A stretch of DNA of 64,000 bases from the NCBI GenBank assembly GCA_016508695.1, contig VNKQ01000013.1, forward strand, positions 1,240,001-1,304,000. Reading direction: 5' to 3'. The notes beneath the pieces are model-generated. The model had not been told where the DNA came from. It did not search any database and saw only the letters and a program-made list of their open reading frames with translations. The stretch is from Hyphodiscus hymeniophilus. Taxonomy: Eukaryota; Ascomycota; Leotiomycetes; Helotiales; Hyphodiscaceae. Shown in pieces: positions 46,518 to 58,382 of this stretch. Made by a program: the position numbers and the translations under genes. Numbering within the stretch: position 1 is the first letter of the stretch; the number at the start of each line of letters is the position of its first letter.

Positions 46518-49500
46518 ATGACAAGTTTGCGCCCAAGGTCTTCCTCAGCCCGATCGAACAATTCCGATGCAAATAGAGGGCCTACTGCCTCGCCCAGACA
46601 CCTTCAGACGGGTTCGGATGCTCCAGACGGCGTCCTCCTCGAAGACGTCCCTCAATACAATCTCAGCAGCTCCTCTGGCCTTTTAATCCCTTTGTATGGG
46701 ACTGGCTCCCCGTATCCTACGCTTTCTGCCTCGAGCACCCCCTCAAGACCGAGAGCCAGGTCGGCGGTTTCAGACCCAGTACTTGCTCCAACATACACTC
46801 CGCTGAATACCTCATATCGGCCTGCCACTCGCACAGGAGCACCTCCGATGTATCAACCAAGCCAAAGACTTCCTCAGGCGGGGAATGTATCCGGACAATA
46901 TGTCCCGCCTCCACCGCCTATGTCTCCTCCCGCTCAGCAACATATGATGTCGATTCCTCCACCGCCGCCGCGAAATATCGGACCCCAACCGCTCCAGCAC
47001 CCCGGGATAATGATACCACCTCCACCAGGGCCACCGCCCTCGAGTATACAAGCGACTTGGCAAGGTAGCTGGGGTAGATCATATGATGCTAGAGGATTTC
47101 CCCTACCACCTCCGAACCCACCTGCGAATAGTCAACATCAAGCGTACAACCCTGGCCAAGCATATCTAAGCCATCAACCACCGCCTCTTGCAATCCCTCC
47201 GCCGCCTGCTAGCGAGCATCAAATGTCAGCAACATATATACCGCATGGTGATTCTTTTGGACCTGGTGTTGGAATTCCGGGTTTTGGCAGACAAGAACCG
47301 AGTTTCAATAGGGGAGATAGTGCTGAATTTTCCGCGATATCAGACAGTTCTAGGTCTACAAGAACTACTCAAGGTACAGGTCTCACTACGCCTTTGGAAG
47401 ATTTTGGAAGCTTCTATTCGGATCGTTTCCAATCACAAACTCCAATAACTCGGTTCAATAATATCCAGTTGCCAGAGTATAATTCCCCAGGACCGCCAAC
47501 TGCAACTCTTTTCAATTCACAGTCATCCAACCGAATCCTCAATGGTACCCCTAGTAATAATAATCAGCACGCGAGCAGTAGTTCGACTACTCCCATCTCT
47601 CCCAATGACGCAGGCCAACAATGGCCAATGGATCATGTACTCCTGTGGCTAGCTAGCAATCAGTTCTCTAGTGATTGGCAAGAGACTTTCAGAGCTCTCA
47701 ACATCTATGGTTCTGTTTTTCTCGAATTGGGTAGTCGCCATGGTGGACGAGGTAATTTTGGTATGATGCACCAACAAGTTTATCCGCGTCTTGCGACACA
47801 GTGTACAAGCAGCGGTACGGGCTGGGACCAGGCTAGAGAAAGAGAAGAAGGCAAGAGAATGCGCCGTCTTATACGAGGAATAGTGACAGGAAGGCCTTCG
47901 GAAATGACCAAATCAGCGTCTCATATTCGTCGGGAGTCGTCTACAGCCAATCTCCCAAGTGCTGGTACAGAAGGGACAATGGAAGGTTCTCCGAATGTTG
48001 GCCGAGAAGGTCATGTATCAACACCAAACACAGCTAATGGCGAAGATGACAGCCCGGGAAAGCAGATGGTCAAAGGTCCTGGGCCTGGATTCGGAACGCA
48101 GAGGTTGTCAGGTCGCAGCACTACTATGCCCATTCTGGACTCAGAATCGAGTGTCGGTTCCCAACATCGTAATGCATATCGGAATGTGCTCAGGAACATG
48201 GAACTTAGGAGCCATAGCCCAAACGCTAACAGCGACATTGGCGATGGGCCTCTCAGGTCACCCGCTTTGCGAGTAGATGGAAGTCCTAGGCCCGAGAGTC
48301 CAGGCGCTAGTATGCAAACTAGTACCAATGGAACTCTCTCGGCCTCACCCCACAATTTGAAGTTTGGCCATCGTTCTACTAACAGTACGGACTCGATCTC
48401 TTCCAATGCGGCAATTTACGGCTCTGGTGTACCTCCCGGTGCCAGTCAAGTCTTACGTGGCGGGATGGGAGGAGCTGTTGGGGAAATCAATCTGGTCCGA
48501 GCCCAAGATAGTCGTCGCCACGGCGTGGATGGTGCTCGACCATCGCCGCAGGATCCAGGAGAACGATCCGCAGGCTCAGACCAACCAAGTTCCGCGAAGG
48601 AGCCAAAGGGATTTCTCAAGCATTTCAGAAAGAAGAAGAGAGAAGATGGAGCTGCGCCTTCCCCAGAAGAACCAAATCTCGAATCTCCCACGAGTCCTTC
48701 GCTCAGCTTCAAGCCAGGCCCGTACCTGAGTAATGGGAAGATCAGTAATTCTAGTGAGACGTCATTAGATCGTCCACCCTCTACATTCTCTGCATATGAA
48801 TATGATCGATTCGCACACACTACGGTGTTCCGTGGTCGACGGAATAGCCCTGGCAGAATATTCATTTTGGCTACTATGGATGGCTGGAATTATCGTATGT
48901 GCGATGTTACTGACATTGACTCGGCTGCCGAGTTGAGACATTCCATTTGTTCAAACCTAGGAATTCATGATGCCGACTTCGCACAGATGTATGTTACCGA
49001 CCTTGGACGGGCTGACCATGACGAGGCTTTGGATGACCAGAAATTGCTCCTGTACAGGCGGACTAAAGCAGATCAGTCTGGAACGCTGAAATTTTATATA
49101 CGAGCTCCTGCCAATTCGGCAACCTCGTTACCTGTGTCTCAATCTGCTGGTCTTGGCACGAATTTTGGTCGTAAGCTAGGGCTATCACCAGGCCTACCTC
49201 CTACAGCGCCAATGGACGAAGAAGCATATGCACGACTCAATGGGACGAGAAGGAGATCAAGCTCATCCCCACCAAGCTCTCGTCAGAACACTATCAAGGC
49301 GGCTGTCGCGCCGATTTCGCGAGATATCCCGAATCTGCCTGAGGCTCAATCGGATGCTCTTCGAGATCGGTTGATGCAATTCAGGTCATCCCAAGAAGGT
49401 GGTGAAAGCCAGCTACCAGAGTCAGAGAGACAAGCTTTCATGGAGCTGGCTGCAAGCGAACATAAAGCTGAAATGGAGCGGAGGCAGAAAGCATATTTGG

Positions 49501-52215
49501 CCAAAAAGAAGGCAGGCAAAGAATCAACTGCTCCTGATGGGTCTTTTGGTATTGTGGGTCGAAATGTTGATTTTGATCAGCCTCGGAACTCGCCCTTTGA
49601 GGACAAGAAGATCGACACATTGTTGCCTCAAAGGAAGCCACCTCCACCACCTGCCGAATCGGCAACTCTCATAAAAGCCAATTCTCTTAGTAAAAGGACA
49701 GGCCATCAAGCTCGTCTCTCTCTCACCAGCATTGATAGCGAGGGAAAGCGCTTGTCTGGTGGTGACCCAACGTCAAATGAGATGTCCGAGCGTGGGAAGC
49801 GGAAGCCCGTGCCTGCGTCTCCACAAGCGAGTGGTGGCATCGGAGCAGCACTGATTGGGATGGGGGCTCGACTAGGCGGCGTGGCCCATCCTAGCCGCAG
49901 CGATTCACCCTCTTCATCGCCGAATAAGAGGACGCCTCCGAGTAGTGGTATTGAGCAAGAGCGAGGAAGAAGCGCAATGTCCATTGTTGGTTTCGGGGGT
50001 ACTGGCTCTGGCAGAAGTAGTCCTGGATCAGCAAGTGGAACTCCTGGTAGTGTGACTTGGGGTAAAGGAGACACATCATTCATAGTGCCAGATTACTCTC
50101 CTCCAGATGATGACCCTACCGGTAGAGACTTTGGCACTCCTTTGAAGCTCAACATTCCAGAAAGCTTGAAGATTGGCAGATTACGAGAAGAAGAAGCCCG
50201 ACGAGTTCCATCTCCTGGGGAGCTCAGTCCAAGTAGTGCCCAGGCTATGGCCGGCATGAATATCCCAGGGAATCGTAAATCATATGGACCGAACCTTGAC
50301 TTTACAGAATCAAATGTCGTTTTCGATAGTGCTCCTGCTCCTCATGAGGAGCAGGTTGATTCAGACGATGATTCAGATGATGGCCTATTTGCGGTCCCAA
50401 TAGCATCAAGAAACCTTGCGAAACAATCAAGCATCAGACGAGAGCCTTCAGCTGATAGAACTGCCGAAGGAAGCGAAAGAATAGGCAAGCGACCAAGTTT
50501 GACTATTAGAACATCTCGATCCAAAAAGGGCCTGTCTGTCTCTTTTCAATCACCACAGAACTCCTCGTCGTCCAATACCGCAAGAACTCCTGCAATTGCT
50601 GACGATGAGAGTTCTGGAAGTGGAACCGGACGGAACCAGCGACGAAATCCTGGCTCCGCCAATTCTCTTTCCGAAGGCGGATGGTCTGCAGAGTCTTCTG
50701 AAGAAGCAGGTGCTAAATCGGAATCATTCGCAAGAGATGTATGGGCAAATCGTCCACCTGTCGATGCCCTTGTCAATCACCTCGACGCCTTCTTTCCCAA
50801 TCTTGACCTGGACGAGCCGGTCTTAGAGGAAGCTGCTGGAGCTGGTGATGATGTCTCGCCGATCGCAGAGCAGGGCACTTTGGAGCAACTTGCTGCAGCT
50901 CAGACTGGCATGAGCTACGTACCACCACCGGCACCTGTCACCCGCCAATACAATGATGGTGACACTTTGGGATCAGACGAATCTACGTTGAAGGCGTTGG
51001 AGAGGCCAGCCTCAGTGCAAAGTGTAGCTCAAAGGAATATCCGCAGATCTGGGGGTTTAGGAAGAATGAAGTCAATCCGTGAAGTAGCAAGAGGTGCTCA
51101 CGAAGCAAACAAGCGATTTACGCAGCCAGCTCAGCAGGGTAGCGCAGGTGCATCTAGCACTATCCTTCGGCGCAAGAGCACCAAGATGTTCGGCGCCAAT
51201 ATCGTGCAAATCAAGCCTCAACGAGGCAGCATGATTTTACCACAGATACCGCAAGATACAATACCGAAGCGCCAAGCTACCTTCCGATGGTTTAAGGGCC
51301 AGTTGATCGGCAAGGGTACATACGGACGTGTCTATCTGGGAATGAATGCCACGACTGGAGAGTTCTTGGCTGTCAAGCAAGTCGAAGTGAGTGCTAAAGC
51401 TGCTGGAAATGACAAAGATAAGATGCGTGAGATGGTGGCTGCACTCGATATCGAGATCGATACCATGCAGCATCTTGATCATGTTAATATTGTGCAATAT
51501 CTTGGTTGTGAGCGAAAGGAAACCTCCATCAGTATTTTTTTGGAATATATCTCCGGTGGCAGCGTAGGAAGTTGTCTACGAAAGCACGGCAAATTCGAAG
51601 AGACTGTTGTAAGCTCCCTGACACGCCAAACTCTTCAGGGTCTCGCCTACCTGCATCGAGAAGGTATTCTCCATCGAGATCTGAAGGCCGATAACATCCT
51701 TCTGGACCTCGATGGCACCTGCAAAATCTCCGATTTCGGTATTTCCAAAAAGACAGATAACATCTACGGCAACGATGCGACGAACAACATGCAAGGATCC
51801 GTCTTCTGGATGGCACCTGAAGTTGTCCGTTCCCAAGGCCAGGGCTATTCCGCCAAGGTCGACATCTGGTCTCTCGGCTGTGTCGTCCTCGAGATGTTCG
51901 CTGGCAGACGACCTTGGAGTAAAGAAGAGACTGTAGGAGCTATCTACAAACTCGGAAGTCTGAATGAGGCGCCACCTGTGCCTGATGATGTCAATCAAGC
52001 CATCAGTCCAGCCGCCATCGGCTTCATGGCTGATTGTTTCACTATGTTCGTGACCCTTACCCTTCTCAACCAAAACAAAGCTGACTAAACATAGTGTTCC
52101 TTCCGAACGTCCAACAGCAGACACACTCCTCTCTCGTCATCCCTTCTGTGAGCTTGACCCCAACTACAATTTCCTGGACACGGATCTCTACAACAAAATC
52201 CGCGGCCAGTACTAA
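46518..52215 (+). CDS. BCK1: Cell-wall-integrity MAPKKK, BCK1 type
   Basis: MAP kinase kinase kinase of the Pkc1-Bck1-Mkk-Slt2 cascade. Exons 46518-52045 and 52095-52215 (1882 residues). A Pro-rich N-terminus carries PPPPPM and PPPPPR runs. A SAM-like domain WPMDHVLLWLASNQFSSDW starts near residue 368. A Ras-binding-like region VFRGRRNSPGRIFILATMDG lies at about 770-870. A long disordered Ser-rich linker follows. The kinase domain (about 1590-1880) has GKGTYGRV, catalytic K1620 in AVKQVEV, HRDLKADN with D1721, DFGISK and MAPEVV. The last intron (GTTCGT donor, CTGACTAAAC branch) must be removed to give the kinase C-lobe end SERPTADTLLSRHPF and the terminal KIRGQY. Confidence 0.94.
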
Positions 52216-52620
52216 ACCTGTCCTTGTACCTGGAGCATTTTCTGTCACTCAATTTTCGCACAAATTATGAAAGATGCTCCCACTTGCCACCTGTATTGAT
52301 ATCCTGAGCTCTCTATGATTTTCGCAAGCTTCTCGTCAGATAGCCTAGGCGCGGAGCGTTTATGGTTGTTGGTTCTATGGTCTACAATGAATATGAGGAT
52401 AATTGTCTTGTATTCTTAGATGATATTATGAATGTATTTGATTGAATGTAAATCTTCATCTTGATTTGGGAACATGATTGAGACTTGAGAAGTTGAGAGA
52501 AGGTACGCGTATGAGAAGATGGTCTTTCAGCCTCGCACTAGCACAGCCTCGTCAAGATTTCCTGACCTCACCAACATTATCATGCTCATCAACCTTACAA
52601 CAACCATCATATTCAACACA
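52216..52620. other. Intergenic region between BCK1 and COQ9
   Basis: About 400 bases. A perfect ACGCGT occurs at 52505-52510 upstream of COQ9, a gene with no cell-cycle role, useful as a reminder of background frequency. Nothing else is seen. Confidence 0.5.
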
Positions 52621-53509
52621 ATGGTGGCCGCAATTACACCCTTTGCCAGGCCCAGCCTTAAATGCACCACACGTCAATTGACCAGCCGTAAATTCGCAGT
52701 ATCCTCCAGACATACCATTCCCCCCAGAATCCTTGCCCGATCAAGGACGTACCACTCAACAACTCACCCTCCACCTCCACCACCCTACACGCCCGCTGAA
52801 CACCAAATCCTCACCGCCGCAACGCATCACATACCCGCTCACGGCTTCACGTTGAAGACTCTCTCCCTTGGAGCGAAAGAGGTAGGGTATATTGATGCTA
52901 GTACGAATCTATTCCCGAGGGGCGAGTTTGAATTAGTCTTGTGGTGGTTATGGAATCAACGGACTGGATTAGCCGAGAGGTGCATAAAGACAGGCGTCCT
53001 CGGTGAGGGAGAGGGTGGGAAGAAGCTGGGTGTTGGAGCCAAAGTTAAGCTGTTGACTTGGGAGAGGCTGATGGGCAATAAAGAGATCGTTGGACGGTGG
53101 CAGGAGGTTCGTCATTTCTTTTCTCAAATCCGCGAATTGATATTTGATTTAAATGATTCTCATATAACTCTCCTAGGCACTTGCACTCATGGCGAAGCCA
53201 ACAAATATTCCCCCATCCATCCACGAACTCGCCCTCCTCTCTGACGAGATCTTCTTCCTCTCCGGCGATGTATCCGTCGATGGGAGTTGGTACACGAAAC
53301 GCGCTTCTCTGAGCACCATCTACGCTGCCTCGGAACTCTTCATGACGACGGACCAATCTAAAGATTTCAAGCATACCAGGGACTTCATGGAGCGGAGGTT
53401 TAGGGATGGGCAGGTGCTGGGCGGTGCAGTTGGGAATTTGGGACAGTGGGTTGGCTATCAGGCAAGAGCAGCGGTCAATGTGGGGAGAAGTTGGGGTGTC
53501 AGAATTTAG
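52621..53509 (+). CDS. COQ9: Ubiquinone biosynthesis protein COQ9, mitochondrial
   Basis: Lipid-binding COQ-complex protein that supports Coq7 hydroxylation in coenzyme Q synthesis, matrix side of the inner membrane. Exons 52621-53106 and 53177-53509 (272 residues). A long Arg/Ser/Thr presequence (RQLTSRKFAVSSRH, RILARSRTYHS) precedes TPAEHQILTAATHHIPAHGF, the TetR-like helical start typical of COQ9. After the intron come ALALMAKPTNIPPSIHELALLSDEIFFLSGD and DGSWYTKRASLSTIYAASELFM, the most conserved part. In-frame ATGs exist at 52519 and 52582, but they would put a hydrophobic segment before the presequence, so 52621 is preferred. Intron donor is the weak GTTCGT. It is convergent with SMC6. 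Confidence 0.93.
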
Positions 53510-53999
53510 AGTGGAGTGGACGGTGGAGATGAGAGCGGAGAGGAGTTTGACTTGTGTCCACAGTGGGAATTGTATCATTAACACCATAGGGTTACATACT
53601 CCGATGGCTCGTTTCCTAAAGTGTATTTCAAATGGAGACAGACCCGCCCCCAAAGTGCGTGCGTATATGCATCACTGACTAGCGACCCAATACTCTCACG
53701 AGCGCTCCTGTAAGCTCAATGACCTCCAATGAATGAACCACTACTCGTTAAAGGTACTGATGTTGCTAAAGTATCAAATGTATTGTCTCGGAAGGGTTCA
53801 ATGCATTCAGGACAAATCCATCCCGAAGTCTGATTCTTGATCAACAGATTGAGCTACAAATAACTGTATAATTACAGCGTGCTAGCGTTTATAGCAGTTG
53901 CAGTCTGTTTTAAGAATTTGGCGAAACCACGAAGAGCAATATACATTTCGTTTTGAGTGATAATACAATTGAAGATGGACCCACCCGAGGCTTGCTCTG
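53510..53999. other. Intergenic region, convergent 3' ends
   Basis: About 490 bases between COQ9 and SMC6 stop codons. Nothing recognised. Confidence 0.5.
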
Positions 54000-56900
54000 C
54001 TATTCAGTCTCCATCATGTCATCAAGTTGGAGTTGGCCTTTCGGTTGTGGATCTTTTAATCTAGAGATGAATTAGCGACAAGTAAGCCAACCCACAATAT
54101 TCGACTTACTTGTGAATCTTCACATCTTCTCCAACATCAGCAGCACCGGAGCCTAGAGCTTTCGGAGTGATCATGATATATTGTCGGCCCACAGAAGCGC
54201 GTGCAGCACTAATCTGACTGCTGTTAGCAGAGGCAGTCTGGTATTAATGCAATTACTCACAATCATCTTCGTGCTGACATCTCGATTAACGTCGTCCATA
54301 AAGACGTCGTACTCATCGAGACAACGCAGCGGAGATCCCATGGCCTCCCAAAGAGCCAAAAGCAAGCAGATTGAGGAGAAAGACTTCTCGCCACCAGAAA
54401 GAGTCTTGGTCTGTCGTCCCTTGCCGCTCTTGGTCGTCTCATCCGGTTCGACATGAACATCGAGCTTCCTGTTTTTGTGGTCAATCAATAGCTTACCCCG
54501 GAAGCTTCGATTGCTGAGCAGGTAGCTGAAGGCTATGCGAGCTGCAGCAGAGATGTATCGCTGGAACCGCCAGAAACCTTCCATACGTTTACGGAACGAC
54601 TGCTTGAGAGTTTCAAGTAATTCTTCCATATCAGCATAGTGGTTCGTGGCACGCTGGAAAGCTCCAAGGGCTTGCTCAAGAGCTTCGGTGAATTCCTGCT
54701 CAGTACCTCCAAGTTGTTTACGGTATTTTTTAATTTTTTCGAGTAGTATGTTGAATTTTGTTTGAATAGTTGCGTGCGTCTCGCCTTCAGGGATCCGGAC
54801 TCTCTGGCAGACTTCAAGCGCTTGCCTAGTATAATCTGCAACTTCACCGACCTGTGCATCACGTGCTGCCTCAGCCGCGACGAGATCTCGTCGAAGTTGT
54901 TCCACTCGATCGATGGCTGCATTCTTCTCCTCCAAGAAGTTACGACGAGCAGACTCCTTATTTTTCAACTTCAACCGAGCTTTATTAAGCGCAAAGGTGT
55001 GATCGGCAACACGTGACTTAGCAGCATCAAGATCACGCTTCTTAGCAACTGCAATGTCGTTCAGTCTGTCTTTCTCGATGACGGAGTTCTCGTAAGTTTC
55101 CTTGTACATCTTGACTTCGCTTTCAGCTTCGGCCAAGTATCCTTTGATTACATCAAGTGTACCATCCTCAACATTGTCTTTTTCGAGCTCCCGCTCCAGG
55201 TTCTCCACTTGAGCTTGCGCTGTCTGCAAGGCGGCTTTCAGATTTCGGTAAGCTTGTCCGTGATTATTGCAGGCACTTCGGCACCTATTCCTGGCCAGCT
55301 GTACTTGTATACAACGATTGTCAAGCTCAACCTTCTCGCGTTCAAGATGGCTCAAATTGTCTGTTTGAAGGTTGATCTGGCTCTGAGCATCGGTCTTCAT
55401 GCGAGGCCTGTTCTTTCGATAAAGGAGTGGCCCAACACTCTCGTCGGATCTATTCCGTCCAGTGTACCCGAATTGGTGGCCACAATCTCTTTTGGTATCA
55501 TGCAATGAAAAGCCAGCCTTGACATTACGCGGCTTAGGTCCATGGAACATTGTTCTATGACAATCTGCTCGTCTGGGGATCAAGAGGCATTGCTCAATGG
55601 CGTTGTTGATGATCAATTGATTTCGTACAAGATCGTTGTCAAATTCAAGCACTCGGAGAATAGTTTCATGCTGGACATCAGGTTCGTTTCCGGTCGTATC
55701 AATCCGATTGTGGTTGCCTATGTAAATAGGACAAAAGAAGTCCATCTTAAACTGCCGCAAGATCGAGGAGAGCTTTACCTGGTCGGCCTTGCTTGTCACG
55801 ATGAAGGCATTCAAAGCGTTGGTAAGAGATGCTTCGATCGTTTGGGACCACATCGGCTTCAAAAGCTTAATGTGCATTCCTAAGGGACCGACAGGTTGTT
55901 CGTGGAAACTGCGGTCATTCTGGATTGCCTGTAACAATCGAGGCATTTTTTCATCGTAGCCATCCATGACGTTTGGCTGAGTCCGCCTCAACGTGGACAG
56001 TCCTGTTCGGCATTCGTCGATCTCTGACTGCTTAAATTTCACGGCTGCTTCCGCCTTCTTCAGCTCGTCTTCGGCAACCTTCAGCTTTTCACTGAGTCGA
56101 GGACCTTCTGCTTCACTGTCATCCAACCTCTGCTTGGCATCACTGACTGCTTGTTTTGCCTTTTCGAGGTCAGCAAGCCTCCTTGAATGAGCACCACCAT
56201 TTGCATCTTCGATGCGTTGTTTTTCCTTAGTGATCTGGTCCTCATAACCTGTCACTCTTTTCTCTGCGTCTTTCATGCTTGTGCCTATTCCACGCTGCTG
56301 GGTATGAACCTCTTGGACCTTTTTAGTCGCCTCGCCGTGAGCATCTTTCGCAGCATCTTCCTCTTCAGTCATGGGGCCGAGGCTCTCTTCTAGTTCATGG
56401 AATAATGCCTTTTCGCTCTGGATTTTCAAGTCAACTTTCTCCAGCACGTTGCCCTTTTCTTCTGCGGTGTTTTCTGCTTCGACAATGCCCTGTTGGACTG
56501 CAGTGATAGTAGTCTCACGCCGAGCGAGTCGCGCTTCGTGGTCTTCTACCTGTACCCAGATGAGTTGATCACGCATTCTCGCGGCAACGTCTTTCGTACC
56601 CTGATGCTGATCGATCAAGGCTTTCTTCTCTGCAGCGGCTTTATACTTTCGTTCGAGAACCTTGAGGTCTTCTTTTGCCTCTACGAGCTTGGACTCGATC
56701 ATGTCGCAAGTATCCGAGACTAGTCGATAATCGCTGTCCAACTGCTGGAGCTGAACGCCTTCAACAAAAAACTTATATTTGGTGCTTGGTGTTGAATTTT
56801 GAATGAACGATTTGGCAGCATCTTGAGTGAGGACATTCATAGGGTTGTCAACTTGTAGGTTGAAGTACTCGATAATGTCGTCTACATCTCCTTTCTTCGT

Positions 56901-57828
56901 TGATATCGTCCGACCTCGAGAGCTCTTCAGGCGATATCCACTGCTTCCCGACCTTGAGAAATGTCGTTCAACAATAATAGAATCTCCGTACAACTCCGGC
57001 TGGTAGGCATCGGCACCTTCGTTCTTTATTCGGACCGTAAGATTTGCCTGCTCCTGCCCACTTCTGATCAGAGATTTCAGGCTGGCCCCTCTGTTGGTGG
57101 CGCTGGCCTTGCCTCCCAAGCAGAGAGTGATTGCTGTGAGCGCTGCTGACTTTCCACTACCATTCATTCCCACCACGAAATTGATGAGAGGGCTCATCTC
57201 CATACGGAGCTTCGTGTGATTCATGAAGTTGACGCTACAATCAGGTTAGGTATGTAGTTCCCAAGCAATTGTAATTCATTATGTGGGACCGAGGGAGCAT
57301 TTCAGAGGCCGTGGTGACCCGCGCTGAAACAACAAGACCGCATACGCATGAGGTCGAGGGAAGTATTAGAGGTGAACATACCAGATAATCTCCTCTATGA
57401 TCCCATTCTCTGCGGCGACATTCTGTCCAATCCTACCCCGTTTTCGCTGGAATGCCTTCTCCGCAACATGGTCATCCGCATCGGGATTCTGTAGATGCTT
57501 GAAATCGTTGTCACGCATCATATCGTATTGCGTAGCAGGTGGTCCTGATGCGCCATGATCCTCCGGTTCTGCTTGCCCTTCCTCCTCATCGCTGGAAGTC
57601 GAGGGGCTTCGTTCCCGCGCATTCCGGGATTTCGCAGCATTTTGATTTAGTGACAGTCGTGCCTTTTTGTGTTGCTGTAGCATTGTGTTACTGGGGGGAA
57701 TATAGAAGTGGTGGAGCCGGATCTATTGAGTGATAACTTACGGAGCTGACGCGCAGAGCTGAGCTCGCACTCTCGGTCACGATAACTTCATCGTCGTCAG
57801 CGACTCTGACTCGCTTTATCGGTGCCAT
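54000..57828 (-). CDS. SMC6: SMC5/6 complex ATPase SMC6
   Basis: Core subunit of the SMC5/6 complex in DNA repair and replication-fork stability. Five minus-strand exons: 57828-57742, 57674-57382, 57234-54261, 54213-54110 and 54060-54000 (1172 residues). After an acidic disordered N-terminus comes IICVNFMNHTKLRM and Walker A GMNGSGKSA (about 148-156). Coiled coils flank a hinge around VGPLGMHIKLLKPMWSQ. The C-terminal head has TLSGGEKSFSSICLLLALW and Walker B-like RCLDEYDVFMDDVNR. Splicing of introns 3 and 4 yields KMIISAARASVGRQYIMITPKAL and the end GQLQLDDMMETE. Intron 1 has two possible acceptors: only the one at 57676-57675 (CTACAG) keeps frame; the earlier CCCAG would place a stop directly at the junction. 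Confidence 0.95.
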
Positions 57829-58382
57829 CTCACATGCGGGGCCTCTCAATCCAAGAGAGGGCTTTCGCAAACCTGGTTGTAGCTGGAGAGAGAGTTCGAG
57901 AACGAGAACGCGTGATGGAATTGTTTGATCCGCCAAACACGCGACTAAAGACAAGTTCACGTGATATTTTGGTGGGGCAAAGCACTGCACTTATTACCTG
58001 CTGTGCTAAGTACTAGGTAAGGTACCTTAATCTACGCTTCCTTCTCAATTTGCGTTCTTCTTGATTTGTTTTGGTTGTAGAGATGAGAGTTCCAAACCCC
58101 ACGTTGCATGCTGGAGGAAAGAATAGATTAAAGCTTTTCTTTTTCGCAGTTGGACATTCGGCTTCAATTTCAGTGCACTATTGGGAAAGAATCAAAGTCT
58201 GAAATCATGTCGCATATCGACGCTCATATCAATGGTCTAGGCACAACAGTTGATGTTCTGTACCAGCTGCTGCTGAATCATCATTATATGTACCGAGATA
58301 CTTTGAAGTATTCCAACACTGCGCCTTACCGAATCTCGGTGTCCCTCGAGTATATGCCTTTTGTCCTTGGGCATCCGCACTC
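57829..58382. other. SMC6 promoter and cystathionine gamma-synthase 3' region
   Basis: About 550 bases between two minus-strand genes. It holds a perfect MCB motif near SMC6 and short GAGAACGAGAACG repeats. A plus-strand ORF at 58150-58386 has no recognised domain. Confidence 0.5.
57908..57913. promoter_or_regulatory. MCB (ACGCGT) upstream of SMC6
   Basis: A perfect ACGCGT palindrome 80-85 nt upstream of the SMC6 ATG. ACGCGT is the core MBF site for G1/S expression. Function is inferred. Confidence 0.35.

Noticed and set aside
52519..52620. Earlier in-frame ATGs for COQ9
   Set aside because: They would add a hydrophobic non-targeting segment ahead of a clear mitochondrial presequence.
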